A stretch of DNA of 64,000 nucleotides from Saururus chinensis (Eukaryota > Streptophyta > Magnoliopsida > Piperales > Saururaceae): contig CP141150.1 of the NCBI GenBank assembly GCA_035235625.1, positions 27,730,756 to 27,794,755 on the forward strand, given 5' to 3'. A model generated the notes under the pieces. That model ran no database searches. It worked only from the letters and a program-made list of their open reading frames with translations, and was not told where the DNA came from. A program made the translations under genes and the position numbers. This document shows positions 1-12,276 of the stretch, one piece after another. How positions within the stretch are numbered: position 1 is the first letter of the stretch; each line of letters opens with the position of its first letter.

Positions 1-399
1 ATACGAGAATGACTTATTCATGGATGAACATGGTTCGAGTTTGTGGTCAAATTTCAGTTTCTCAATGGGGAAAAAGCAACAATACCATACCAACTAACCA
101 ATGGCAAGGATTTGGAGCAATGTTTTAAAACCCAACCCAAATACTGACTTAGATTAGTTGTCAAGTTGTGTGACGACATGGCTTTTCAACTAAAATTAGA
201 AGTTGGAATCCCATCAATTCAACACGAGGACCCCCTGTCAATAGTGTACATACGAGTAACTTTCAATTAATTCACATAATTACAAAAAAGGGCTTAACGT
301 GCCCCAACAAAAATCTGCACAAATGTACATATGTAGAGCATAAAAGAAACTTGACAAAAATAAATCCAAAAATATACACCCTCAAAGTTCTATAAGCTA

Positions 400-2560
400 T
401 CTTCATTGAAATCATTTCCTACGGTCACACTATGTCATGAGGTTGTGAAGTGGACTATTCGTGACACGTGCTAGGGCGCACACATGTGTGAAAATGTTGT
501 ATATTAAGAATGCATGTGTTGTGGAAACTGTCCACAATGTTGCACACCATGTATATAGGCGTTGCCCATACATCCACTTTGGCTGCCAATCTAGCAGAAT
601 GCAAGACATCTCTTATACCCAATGACTTGTAATGTATGAGATGTTGGTATAATGCCTAGCCTTACAACTAGTTGTCTTGGAAGACAAAAAAGGCTTGTTG
701 GGTTGTTAGACATCATGCCAGGAGCCCTATCCGCTAGAGGATGGGGCTCACTAACCTAAGGGGTAGCTGTCCGGCCTTATGGCCTTGGTGGAAAGAGTGA
801 CTCTTCCGTGCACTTGGCTGAGATGGAATATTTGAATGTCCGAGTCGCCTAAGTTGGATATGTACATTGCAAGGTTGCGTCCCCCTCCAGCTAGCATGCT
901 TGGGAATTGTCGCGGCATATTTGCACATCTGCCTTTGCACAAGGTCATTGCTTGGCTTTGCTGGCTAGATGTTCGATCAAATGGCACGAGACCATGACCT
1001 TGACGAAAATGACTTACTTTCTTAGCTATTTGGCCTTGTGAGTGTCGCACGTATGGTATTTCCCGGGCGCCTCCATGACAATGAGCAACATGTAGGGGTG
1101 GGTGAGTATATTTATACTCAGTAGATAAAATTAAATTCTACTAACAAGTTATAACATAAAGTATAATTTAATAAAATATTCTCTCAATAGTTCATATAAT
1201 TAATATTCGAAAGTTAACTTGAAAAAAATCAAAATATCATTGCCAACTCACACAAAATCAAAAAATAATTCATTTACAAAAAAATGGATAAATCAATCAT
1301 TCACCAATTCCAATAAATCGAATAAATCATTTGTCCACATAGTCCAATAAATCATTCACAATATTGAATAAATCATTCATAAACAAAATGTCACTGATAC
1401 CAAAGTGACATACTTCTGTGCTTGTGGAGCAACATAATCATAATGAAAGGGATCTTCCCACGATATGCCAATTTATGAGCGTGTCATATGCCTCAAAAGG
1501 CAGGTATCCATAATTGATAGCCTTTTGGATTAATACCAAATAACAACCCTTCAAATTCGATTATTCAAATCATTCAAAATATCATTCAAATAATATAATC
1601 ATATTCTTCAATCCATATCACAATAAAATCTCATTAAGAGGTGTAACAAGACGCTATTATTTTAACATTTGTTTGACCCCTAATGATACTATAATTCAAA
1701 ATAATCTTTTATTTATAGTACGAAAGGGTTACAAAAATATATGGCCTAGTCATAACATGGAATTTAAAGTTAAGACCACTTTCCCTTGCTCTTCAACTTT
1801 TTTGGAATTAGCGGCAGATAAAATCTCCCCTTCCGAAAATGGACCTTCTCTAGAAGAGGCCTAGAGCTGACGGGTAGAGCCGCCCTTTGCCCAAGGACAA
1901 TTTCTCCTTCTGGGCTTGGAAGCAGTGGGCAGAGCTTCCTCTTGTGTCGGGACAATCTCTCCTGGCTCAAAAGTGATAGGAGGACCCTCCTCTTACCCCG
2001 AGACATTTCCCCATTCTGAAAAGATTATCTCAATAAATGGACTCTCTCACGGCTCGATTTAGCTAAGTTCTCCTTTTGAACGACTTAAGTTAAAAACAGC
2101 TTCAAAATGAGGAAAATATGTTTTGAAGATGCGTACAACTCAGAGGAGAAGTGGAAAAAGTGTGGGAAACATGGGAAAACATGTCTCCTATTTATAGAGG
2201 GGCGGGGTGCTAGATGTGTGTCACATGGCATGCATTGTGCATTGGAATGGTGCATATGGCTAGCCATGTGGCGCTGGAGTCAACGCCTAACATGGTGTTG
2301 ATGTACTATTTATTTATTTTTATTTTTAAAATTAAATCAAATTTTTAAAATTTAAATTGCTCTCCCTACTCCAAACTCGGATATGCTTGTTCTTGGTAAC
2401 GTAGTTTGTCTTATTCAACACTTTCCCACAATAGTGCATTATCTCATAAAATTAAACTGAAGCCCACCCATGACACATTTCTTGAGGTTGTAGCCTATAC
2501 TCCCGTCACCTGATCTATGAGTTATTAGCTTGATATGATCATCATTCAGAGCCATATCAA
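400..2560 (-). mobile_element. Degraded Ty3/gypsy LTR remnant, reverse-strand sense
   Basis: No open gene is visible. On the minus strand the stretch has landmarks of the same LTR type as the solo LTR at 19743-21469. A TATA-like CCTCTATAAATAGG lies at 2187-2200. A paired GAGTATATTTATACTC block at about 1102-1117 corresponds to the 'tactgagtat...atactcacc' motif of these LTRs. A GC-richer block with 'cccatgacacattt' near 2465 has a counterpart near 21268. Neither terminal TG/CA end nor a target duplication could be fixed, so the limits are approximate and the copy is old. Confidence 0.4.
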
Positions 2561-2787
2561 GACCTTAAAGTTTTTTAAAAGTATCTTGCTCAAAATTATT
2601 CAAATTTAAAAAAAAATGGTTAGTGGTCCCAAAACTCAATTACGAGCCCAAAACTTCTATTTTTCAAAACATTAGAAAATTATGCGTTCTTATTAGTTGG
2701 GTCAACTAACCCCTAGTTCACCTGTTGATGATATCAACGATCAAAATAAACCATCTCTCTCATAATTTTAATAATTTATATATAATT

Positions 2788-2907
2788 GAGTATCAAATGT
2801 AGCACAAAAATAAGATAGCCTGGTTGGCAAAGATGTGTGATCTATTTTGGCCCTTGAAAAGTTCAAATCCCCGTCGCAACCAAGTTTTTGTTTTGTGCCC
2901 ATTGATC
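2788..2907 (+). repeat. tRNA-derived SINE-like unit
   Basis: An A-box-like TAGCCTGGTTGG at 2816-2827 and a B-box-like GTTCAAATCC at 2861-2870 are 45 bp apart, the spacing of an internal RNA polymerase III promoter. The B box is followed by a tRNA-like 3' end (CCCCGTCGCAACCA). No matching 5' acceptor strand is present, so this is not a working tRNA gene. The direct repeat ATTTATATATAAT occurs on both sides (about 2774 and 2908), as a SINE target duplication would. The 5' head before the A box is rather long, which weakens the call. Confidence 0.35.
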
Positions 2908-3429
2908 ATTTATATATAATCATTTACAATTGTACAAGGTAATTGTACTAAGATAAGTATTTAAGAGTTGTCAAACCATAGTGATAGATGAATTAATTAA
3001 TAAATCCAATAGAGAATTCATTGATTGAAAATTAAAAGTACTTAAACTACAATTAATCAAAATAATAATAAATCAGATTAAACAAAATAGAGCAATATGA
3101 TGACAATTACTTAGGAAATTGAATCCACTATAGAATCATAACAATTTTATAACCTTTAATCTAAATATAGTGTGAAGATAAATAAGTATTCTCAACTATA
3201 AGCTATAACCTAAAATTTTGAGAAATAAATAAGTTGTTTTTTAGTAGTGTTCATAATTAAATTATAAAACGAATGAAGTTCAAGGTCCATATAGGCCAGG
3301 TTATCTTTAATATTATTAATGTCAGAAGGGGGTAGAGATTTTTTTATATACCTAAATTACCCTCTTGATTTTATAGAGGTGTATCCCCCTCATTATTGTG
3401 ACCACATAAGAGGTAGCCATTCCCACTAA

Positions 3430-3790
3430 TTAGTGCTCCTTAACTTGTCGAAAACAACTTACCCCGTGAAGGATTTTATCGTTCCCACCACTTAAGTTTT
3501 CTGCATGAGGAGGTCGATCCCGACAACAGAGAGCCTCTTGATCGATCGTTGGATTCTCCCATACATATATGCCTTTAGTGGCGCCCATGTCTAGAAGCGG
3601 CTGGAGAAGTTCCCCCAGGACCTCCGCCTTGATGTCACCCATTCTCTTGTCTAAGAAACTGACCTTCGCTACCGGCTTTCGGTAGAGCCCCCGCTCCTCC
3701 TCCCTATCTTACTATGTCCTTAGCAACCGCTTCCCTCAGAAACTTATCTTTAATCCTTTTGGTCACGGTGAGAAGCGGGGTTTAATGCAG
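3430..3790 (-). other. GC-balanced patch of unknown origin, possibly organelle-derived
   Basis: This stretch stands out from its AT-rich surroundings by near-balanced base composition and no simple sequence. An open frame of 70 codons lies on the minus strand at 3642-3430. I do not recognise its product. The composition resembles plant mitochondrial spacer or intron DNA, so a nuclear insertion of organelle DNA is one possibility. A degraded LTR fragment is another. No function is claimed. Confidence 0.2.
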
Positions 3791-4607
3791 CTAGATATAT
3801 ATTTAGTATCCATGTTGAAAGCCTGACCATTTTTTCCTGCCATGAACTACATCATCAACAATAAACAACCACCATGATCGTTACTAATGCACACCTTGCA
3901 AGTGCAACAAGTGCTTGTTGAATGTCATATTGTTTGTTTTGTTTTCATCTTACTCTCTTCATAATATTTATTTTGCACTAATTTGATGGCTTAGCTAAAA
4001 AGAAAATTTTGCTTTAAAAAAAATATCAAATGGCATTATTGCTTTATTTTATTGCGCTTTAATTATAGTGGTTTTACATTAGTGTCGAGTGGAAGTTCTT
4101 TGTATTTTTTCTAATTCAGAAAAATTGATTGGATAAGTAGTCTGATAGTTATTCTTCTTATATGGTTATAAATTTCATGTTTCCGTAAAAAAAATTAGCC
4201 ATGTGGCATCAATATTTTACTGATAAGTGAACCAAAATTTATCTCTCTCTCGTATCATTTTCATTATTTTTGTGCATTTGATGTTTGTTTGATGATTTTA
4301 TAGATGTTTTGTATCGTAGAATTTTTAGTGATTTAATGATGGAGACAACATAATTGCAAGCTAAATTATTGGATATATTTAAATCAATCTTTTGTTTGGA
4401 AGGTTGAATATAAACATTTTCAATTCCTTTTGTCATTCTTTCTCCTTTTGTGTTTGTGGGTCCATTCTGTTTACCTTGTTTATTCTCTTCCTCTTCTTGG
4501 TCTACAACTATATAATTGAATATTACTTGGTAGCAACATTTTGTGTGTTTATTTGTTTTAGAAAATCTTCTTCGACCAAACAATTTTGCTAGGATCCAAT
4601 TGTAAGA
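3791..4607. other. AT-rich stretch without a recognisable gene
   Basis: Open frames exist on both strands (for example 114 codons on minus, 4583-4239), but they are Lys/Asn/Ile-rich or Phe/Leu-rich as expected from AT-rich non-coding DNA. No domain, splice pattern or repeat end is recognised. Confidence 0.5.
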
Positions 4608-5172
4608 GTGTTGAATTTGTTTCTATTCTTAAAATTAGTAAAACGAGAAAGAGAGGATGTTGTAAGAATGTTGCCATTACCACACACCACCACCACCACC
4701 ACAACCAATGTCTCACTTTCCTTAAATTTTAATATTCTTTGGTTTCTTTTATTGCTCTCTTCTCATAAGTGTCTCCCCCTTATTACCTCCCTCTTACCCC
4801 TTGTTGCCCCCCATATTTTCCGTCTCATTCTTTTTTCAGCGCCGACAACAACACTGGCCATGCCTTCAATGTTGCTATATTTTTTTCCTTTTCAAATTGA
4901 TTCCTCACCAGACTATCTCCAAAATTTCATCCTTTTTGTCAGTGCTGATATTGTCTCCAGCCATGCTTTTACCTCTTAGCCCACTCCATGAAAGAAGAGG
5001 AGGAGGAGGAGGAGGGGAAGCAGGTGAAGATAAAAAAGGTCACGGTTTTGCCATGACAAGCATGATGGTCGCTAAGAAGAGGAGGAGGAGGAGAAGGTGG
5101 TGGTGGAGGAGTGAAGTGGGAAGAGGTTGCCTACACCATGCCATGCTGACGACAATGCTAGTACCAACATGA
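4608..5172. repeat. Low-complexity region with CCA and GAG trinucleotide runs
   Basis: A (CCA)-type run lies near 4685-4703 and a GAG/GGA run near 4994-5016, with a second one near 5076-5110. The overlapping 123-codon open frames here translate into low-complexity Leu/Phe/Pro or Arg/Gly stretches and do not look like genes. Confidence 0.55.
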
Positions 5173-7540
5173 GAAAAGAGGAGTGTGGGGTATTTCATCT
5201 TATTTTTGCCAAAAACTAACAAATAGCTAGAAACATAGAAATACAGATGTGACCCCACAACATCATGAAATGTTTACTTAAAAATATTAAATGCAATAGT
5301 TGATTTTAAAATTTGTTAGCTATATATGTATAATTCCATTTGGATTATATGTCTTCACAAAAGGAAATTATGGGAAATGTTGAAAGTTCTCTTTGTGCTT
5401 TTAACCAATAATACAAATTGAAAAAGGCTGTTTTAAATTAGGAACACGCCACTTTGCTGGCAAATCTTACACACAAAGATTTTGTTTGAGCTCCGATCTC
5501 ATCACTATTCTAACTGCGAGAAAAGATATACCCTTATTAGTACTTGTTTCTTTAAATCCTTTAGTTTTTATATAGTAATAATATATTAAGGTGGGAAAGT
5601 TAGACTCATCTACCCCCATCTACTACTCGTTTTGGATTTTGGACCTAATAGATTGACATAAATGAGGTTACTTTCAATAAAATGTCAAACTTGAGCTCAA
5701 TTTGCAAATGGTGGAGTGCAGGATGTGCATTTTATACTTGGACTTTTACTAGTATTAACAACTAGAAGGTACATAGTTTTAAACTTTTGTGTTAGGATAA
5801 TGGTGTAATATTCATGTCAAACTGCTTTTGTATTAGGATAACAGTGTGCATCTCTTTCTACCAAACTAGCCATCAACATTTAAGACTTGACTTCTTCCTC
5901 AAAGACTATTCGCCCATGACTAGGTCAGTCTTGAGGCTGCAATTTCGTGCAAAAGACTCTCAAACTAACAAATAAGACTTGCAATAAAAGGCCCCTAAGG
6001 GGCTGCAAAGTCCAGATACTCTCTTCACACGGCAGGGTGTGGAGTCTCCATTGACCTGATAATGGGGGGAGAGGCTGGGTTTTGAGTTCCGGCTGCTCCT
6101 TTTTCATGTGTGTCCGCAGATTCGGAAAACTGGGTCTGTGGGCTAAATTTTGTCTATATCCATAATAATTGTGGATCAACGTCCAACAGTTGTTCTTCAA
6201 TATATTGGGTCGCCTATGAGGTGCGGAGTGGAAGGGTCAAATTTCTCGTGTCAAAATTATGGCCTTTGGGGTGTTTAAGTGGGGAGGGGGGTAGCATTAG
6301 TAAATTTTTTTAATTAGAAATCTGTGTTAATTTTTTGAAATTTTTGGCAAATTTATTGTGTTATGGGTGTTAAAAGCTAGGACTAAGTTTTGAAAAGAAA
6401 ATATATATCATCACGGGTGTCCTAGGAATTTTAGTACAATTGGAGGACTAATCCATAAATTATAAAAAAATTTGTGGCACCCCAATGGTATATCTCACCA
6501 AGTAAAGGGATAAAATCAAGAAAATTAGGGATAAATATCCAAAAACTATAAAAATTAGCAAAAAAATTCTGTACTTATAATCTCATTAGTTTTTATCTCT
6601 CTCCGGCCTCGAGGTGAGTGCCAACTCCCTTCTTTCTATCCTTCTCTCTTCTCACACTTCAGTTAACTCTACTTTATTTGACTCTCACTCCATTTAAATT
6701 CACTTTTCCTTTCTCTTCTTCCACACAATTTCTTTCTCTCTCTGCCTTTATCTTCTGAGTTCCCTTTTATTTAGGGTTTAGACATAAACGGTTGAGTGTT
6801 TATTGTATAGGATCAGTTTTAAGTTAGAATAGAATCCATCCCCACGAATTTTGAAGTGAGGGAAATATTTATATATTTTTTATATGACATTGCTATTCAT
6901 CAATCTTGAATACCTAAGCCTATGTTGATTATTTTGTGATGGTTATGCTAGGTAAATGAAGACAATTAGCATTAGGAATTTCAATTTTTTTTACTAACTT
7001 CCGGCATGTTTTTATAGTTTTTGTTTTTTTATTGAAGTTCTGTAATTATGAAGATTATTACATAAATTTGGGTTAATTTGTAAAATTTGTAAGTAACAAT
7101 GTATACATAAAAAAATTAATTTTTTTTAACTCTAACTAGTTCATGGTATAATAATCTTGCATAAAGTGTTGATAAAATTGTGAATAATGTTGATGGATTG
7201 AAATACCTTGTCGTGCCCCATTACACTTATGTTTTTATCAATAGTATTGTCATTGTTCCTTTGGCCCTTAAGGCTTAAATGATTTATTTGGTGATGCTTT
7301 GAATAGATATGATGAACAATTATGATTAGTGACTTAAAGGCCACCAGGGCACGCTGGGTACTTGTAAGGCCTTTGGCCAAGGTTAGTCTCAATGAAGATT
7401 TAATTCCTTATCTCACTCTTTCTCTTTCTTCCTCTTCCTGGGTTGCCATATTCCTTAATGGCCATTTCATTACTGGGTTTGGCCAAAGAGTCTTACCCCC
7501 GTAAATTCCTCATGTTTTGTCTCTCACTCTTTATTTAAGT
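5173..7540. other. AT-rich stretch without a convincing gene
   Basis: A pyrimidine-rich tract (TC/CT runs) lies near 6590-6770. A 91-codon open frame on the minus strand at 6200-5925 contains a GC-richer patch, but I recognise no domain in it. Nothing else here supports a gene, RNA gene or complete element. Confidence 0.4.
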
Positions 7541-7786
7541 TAGTGGTGGCAAAGGGTCGATGCCTTAAAAAATTTGGCTTATAAGGCCTTATGGGTTTGG
7601 CCCATAAAGCCCAACGGGCAAGGCTAATCGATTTATCATAGGGCCCGAGGGCCTCGACTGGCCTTGGTTGGGGCCGGATCAGGCCTATTAAGGCCCCGAG
7701 CCCCAAATCTTGGACCTAGCACAGCCCCCTCAAATGAGGGGGTGGGCCATGCGTGGTCGTAATGCCTGGCCCTTTACCACCTCTAG
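7541..7786. mobile_element. Short hAT-like MITE (about 245 bp)
   Basis: The left end TAGTGGTGGCAAAGGGTC and the inverted right end (read from the other strand, TAGAGGTGGTAAAGGGCC) form imperfect terminal inverted repeats of the TAG-GGTGG type seen in plant hAT elements. Flanks ATTTAAGT (left) and TTTTAAGT (right) resemble an 8-bp target duplication with one mismatch. The interior is rich in GGCCC/GGGCC palindromes and non-coding. The right boundary is uncertain by a base. Confidence 0.5.
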
Positions 7787-8410
7787 TTTTAAGTACATGT
7801 ATTGAAACTTTTGTACCTATCTATTTTATTCTTCTTATAAATAAACCATGATACATAAGAGAATGTGTTCACTTACATATTCTCGTCTAAGAGATGTTAC
7901 TTCTTCCTCGCCATCTTTGGTAACCTTCACCTCCTAACGTGCAACTAGCTCATTATCTAATTTTGACTCAGGTTCTTCTTCGCTTGATATATCAACAAAA
8001 AGTACAAATTCTTGATATTCTCCACTCCAATGGTTGTTATAGTTGTCAACTTCCTCGTCTTCATTCCTTAAGACCTCCTAGCCCAAAGGTAAGGCTCTTT
8101 TTTCGATTTGAGGACTTGTTTCCTCTTCCTCCTCTTGATTTTCCAATTCTTCGAGATAAACAATTTCAAGAGGTTGAAGTTGTCTACGAGAAGTTTTCTC
8201 TAGTTGCCCCTGATCCTTGCTACATTTGTAGCAAAGATTTCATTTGCCCTACGCACTTGACTTCTTGTCCTCACCATCCTATTTCAACAAACACACAACA
8301 CAATAAAACAATAACAAAACTTACTTTCTACCCTAGTCTCATTCAAATTTATTTGGACTAGCAACTAAAACATGTAAGAAAGACAAATGAGCAGTTGACC
8401 CATAATTTGT
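7787..8410 (-). pseudogene. Broken 5' internal region and gag start of a gypsy element
   Basis: This lies immediately inside the primer binding site of the LTR at 8422-10418 and reads on the minus strand. An ATG at 8277 begins MVRTRSQVRRANEIF, the basic start common in plant gypsy gag proteins, but a stop follows after 25 codons. Further downstream on the same strand, acidic open stretches are broken repeatedly. The rest of the element to the left is missing or displaced by the small hAT-like insertion. No active product is expected. Confidence 0.4.
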
Positions 8411-8418
8411 TGATACCA
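8411..8418 (-). promoter_or_regulatory. Primer binding site (initiator tRNA-Met type)
   Basis: Read on the minus strand this is TGGTATCA, the start of the plant tRNA-iMet complementary site, placed three bases inside the LTR end ...GGGGCATGACA. It fixes the orientation of the element and marks the neighbouring LTR as its 5' copy. Confidence 0.7.
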
Positions 8419-8421
8419 AGT

Positions 8422-10418
8422 TGTCATGCCCCTAATTTTACATTAAAAAATTTTCTATTTTTGAAAAAAAAAAACATGAATCAAGGAAGTAAATGTATCA
8501 TGGAATAAAATTTCTAGAACTTTGTTACCAACTATGACTTGGAAACTCTTAGGGGCATGAGTAACCATTTGTACAAATCAATGCAATTGAATTATCTTAA
8601 TAAATTACATTGCTAATTTAACTAAGTTAAAATAAAGAAAACATTGGATCACTAGTTGGGCACTTGTTTATCATTACATCATTCTAATAATAAGAAATAA
8701 TTGGCACACTCTCGTACCTACATTTTTACTCCATCAAATATTAGAAAGAAACCTATGAAGTTTGCTCAAATCTACGTCCTTCCCTACCCTAGTTGCAAAT
8801 GTCTTCAACTTCTAACACAACACTTCCACGGCAAGGATGCTAAGTATATTTGTACACCAAGTGGGATGGCTAGACAACAACAAAAGTAATATAGCAAGAT
8901 AAAAAAATAATCAATTTATAAATTTCATGCTCAAACTTAAACTTATCAAATAAAGAACAAGACACAAGGTCACTAAATTCCATGGCAACATTAAGGAGAT
9001 CTCCATGACTCCTTGAAATAAATATCACTCTATGAAGTAGCTTTGGACTCTTGTTGAAGACTATTACCCACTCTATCCACTCTATGAAACTAAGTCCTGC
9101 AAAGACTCATGGACCAAAATGGTTGATATTCTCAGTGTTTCATGATTATTAAGACCTCATTTGTCCCATTGCACTAGAGTCATACATCTTTTAATGTTAT
9201 AACCCATTTGAACCATCTCCCAAGCCCCAAGGAGGAAATCTACATACAAATACTCCTAAGCCAAAGCAGATCCAAAAGTCATGGTCTTATTTGCTACCAT
9301 GAACCTCCTCTACTTAACTAATGAACATTCTTTTGGAGTCCAACCTAACACTAGGCCCATTCATCCTTATGTGTCATATACAATGACTTAGGATCATTTA
9401 CTCTCTACAAGGTTCAAAATAGGGTTTATTTACCCCTCAATCATACACATATTTTCATCATGTATTTCAATATTTACTTACATCCATTAAACAAGTAAAT
9501 TATACTAACATACATCTCATAAGTAGTAAAAATATTGGTAAAACCCTCACTTAAAATCATGAACCAATTTTTCATTGCTAAACCCATTGAAATGTTAGTG
9601 TAGGTGTCATTGGCAATTGAAACCATCATCAATGAGTAGACTATGAGGGTTTGATTTGCCAACATTATCACCGATGAGTCGGTCTCACTGCCAATGCTCA
9701 AGTTTACACTAATGTGCCTCTACATGTCGATGATGGTATTGTTCATCTTCCTTCAATCCTTGACGCCCTCATCGATGTGTCAATAAACACATCAATGATT
9801 GGAGCACAAGAATGAAAATTACCGCTCTGGTGCTCAAATCTTTCCCCTTTGAAACAATATTAAATGACAACATCGGTATCCATAAAACTTTAATTACAAC
9901 TACAATTGCTATGCATTTCCATATAAATCATGCTTACCATTAATAATCTATGATCTTCAAATAATCGCCAAAGTAAATCATACTATTTGAGACATGCTTC
10001 ATATCAAATCACCAAAACATGATTTTTAGTCTCACAAGAAATCCAACAACCACATGGTTTCAAGGTTAGTAATCTGACCTCCAAATCAAAGTGTTTCCTT
10101 TCCGCCAACGCATTGGTGTCCTACACTCATGGCCTAAAACTCTCTACTCCTTAGACTCTTTGGTCCCTAATCTCCCCACAGTCCTGTCATTCTTTTCCTT
10201 TATATAGAGCATAACCGCCTCTCAAGTGTCATAACCGTGTGCCATACATGTTTTCATCATAACTGTATTTTACGGTTTTCCTAATGCACTCACCGACACA
10301 TCGGTGACTTACTGATAGTTAACTATGTTTTCCACCAACATGTTCATTGACACATCAATGGCTTGCTAATGGTTACTAAAAATTAAATATTTTATTGAAA
10401 TAATTTTGGGGTATCACA
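8422..10418 (-). mobile_element. 5' LTR of a reverse-strand gypsy element (1997 bp)
   Basis: On the minus strand the unit begins TGTGATACCCC and ends GGGGCATGACA, with a tRNA-Met primer site just beyond. A TATA box is at 10197-10207. The U3-like half holds four copies of a stem-forming motif, a CACCGA/TCGGTG pair around CACA, at about 9669, 9770, 10291 and 10345. No partner 3' LTR is in the window and the left part of the element is lost, so this is a fragment. The target duplication cannot be confirmed. Confidence 0.7.
10197..10207 (-). promoter_or_regulatory. TATA box of the gypsy LTR
   Basis: Minus-strand CTATATAAAGG, about 210 bp inside the LTR start; a good plant TATA match placed where LTR transcription would begin. 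Confidence 0.5.
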
Positions 10419-12271
10419 ACAAATTGTTTTGCTTGTCTTGCCAACACAATGGGGTTTAAGTCACTCCATTGAAATATTATTTATGGATTAATAATTGCCC
10501 AAACATATATATACTGATTATAATCTTTACTTAACAAATTGAGTTAGACTTGGTAAGTCTTGTGATCTCCTTGAATTGCTTTGTAGATGATTTAATTTCC
10601 ATGATATAAGGGTTTGTTATGAGGTAGTAATGCATGCTAGAATATGGTATTATATATGAAAATATTAATTGTGTTATGACTAATTATATATTAATTACAA
10701 TACTTAAGTAATTAAGGTGTTGTTTCACAACAACTTTGAAGGTGAAGAAAATGGCATTTGGCTTCAAATCCCTTCGTAGAGAAATGATCTATTAATGACC
10801 CTCGAAATCTATGAGGGGCCACCATGAGGATTTGTGAGACGTTTGGGTATGTTCTCCTAAGGAGCTTTTCCACAAATGCACTTAATGACTTTTTTTAACA
10901 CAAGTTCAGATTTCGAGGTTTTTGTTTTAAATTTGTGAGGAAATGATAAATGTGATTTGCTAAACAAGAAAAAATTACTATTGTTGGAAAAGTAATTTGG
11001 CATGAAGTATGGCATCCAAACAAGATCATAGGGAAAGTGAGTAGAAATGGGTCACAAATGACACCTAAGATTCATCATTAGACATGCATTTCACTTATTG
11101 GGCTTATGTGCTCACCCTTTTGGGGTGCATGCCAATGCACTTGTAGTAATGATATTTGAGGAAGATACATTCACGCATTTCCCATGGAAGAAGTTGTTTT
11201 ACTCACCCATGCTCTAGGTTAATGGATGTTTCACGAATTTTGGGTATATATTTTTCTATAGCAAGATATGGGGTTTCCATATGGAAAATGGTATTTTTAC
11301 TTCAAAAACTCATACATAAATTTTGAATTGTCTAGGTAAGTAAGCCTATGTGAACTTTGTGTGGGGCCTACTTCTAAAGTCTAATCAAAACTCTTGTGTA
11401 AATATTTGTTGGTTTTTTTGTTGTGAGAATATCACTATATTTTCTATCATGACCAATATTGGACCTGACACCTCAATCCACCCCTGACAACACATTGCTG
11501 ACCAACACATTTTTTCATTGGCCATTGAACCTGATGAGGCGGCTTTCCACTCTTGATCTTGGAGTCAACTCTAGCACAATCTGCACTAGCACTGCGCTCC
11601 AAGCTTAGCCCTGGTACCCATTACCAATTCCACTGCACACATGGAGGGGATATGGGGAACATGGTGTTTCCCTCCTCGTGTTCTACGAAGAAGGGTTTAC
11701 TAGAGTTAGGCACAAATGGTAGGGAGACTGGTGACCTACGGAAAAAGGATAGGAGCCAATTCCGGGGGAGGAGCAGGGTTGGCAATGTTGGCAGTTGACG
11801 ATAGGCAGTGGGGGGGAGAAGGTGTAATGACTAGCCAAAAGATTATTTCTTGAGCTTTTGTCCCACCACTTGGACTCATAGTTCGCATCCAAGTAATTCA
11901 TTATTCATTCACTTTGGTTCCCTTTAAAACCCATTGACATTTTGCTCTTAGATAACTCAGTTGTTACTGTAGTCCCCAACTCTTGAACTCTCATAGTCTT
12001 TTACTCTAGTATAATTTAGTCAATTTTTATCCTTTACCGTCCCTCCTATTCTTCTAAAAGTTCATTATGCATTGTTGTTTACTCTTTTATTTACAACATA
12101 GAATATTGACATAATTGTCGATAGGTTGAGGGACATGTAAAACTCCCCTAGGAACTTTTCTGATGAGTGTCAATGGGCTAAAGATGCTTATAAAACCTCA
12201 TGTCGATAACTCATCCTTGGCAAGTCAGCTTCTTTCCCCCTTGATTATAATGCACTAACTCATCTCTAATG
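10419..12271. other. Unassigned AT-rich spacer
   Basis: No splice-consistent gene, complete element or RNA gene is seen. An 81-codon open frame at 11553-11798 (plus) and a 72-codon one at 11901-11683 (minus) overlap each other and match nothing I know. Part may be older LTR debris. Confidence 0.45.
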
Positions 12272-12276
12272 GTTTC

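Noticed and set aside
2816-2886. Functional tRNA gene
   Set aside because: The 5' acceptor strand does not pair with the 3' end and no cloverleaf can be drawn; only the internal promoter boxes and 3' arm are present.
4608-5172. Two overlapping 123-codon plus-strand open frames
   Set aside because: Both are low-complexity translations of CCA/GAG runs and AT-rich DNA, with no domain or splice support.
7939-8361. 140-codon plus frame
   Set aside because: It is antisense to the gypsy gag start read from the minus strand next to a primer site.
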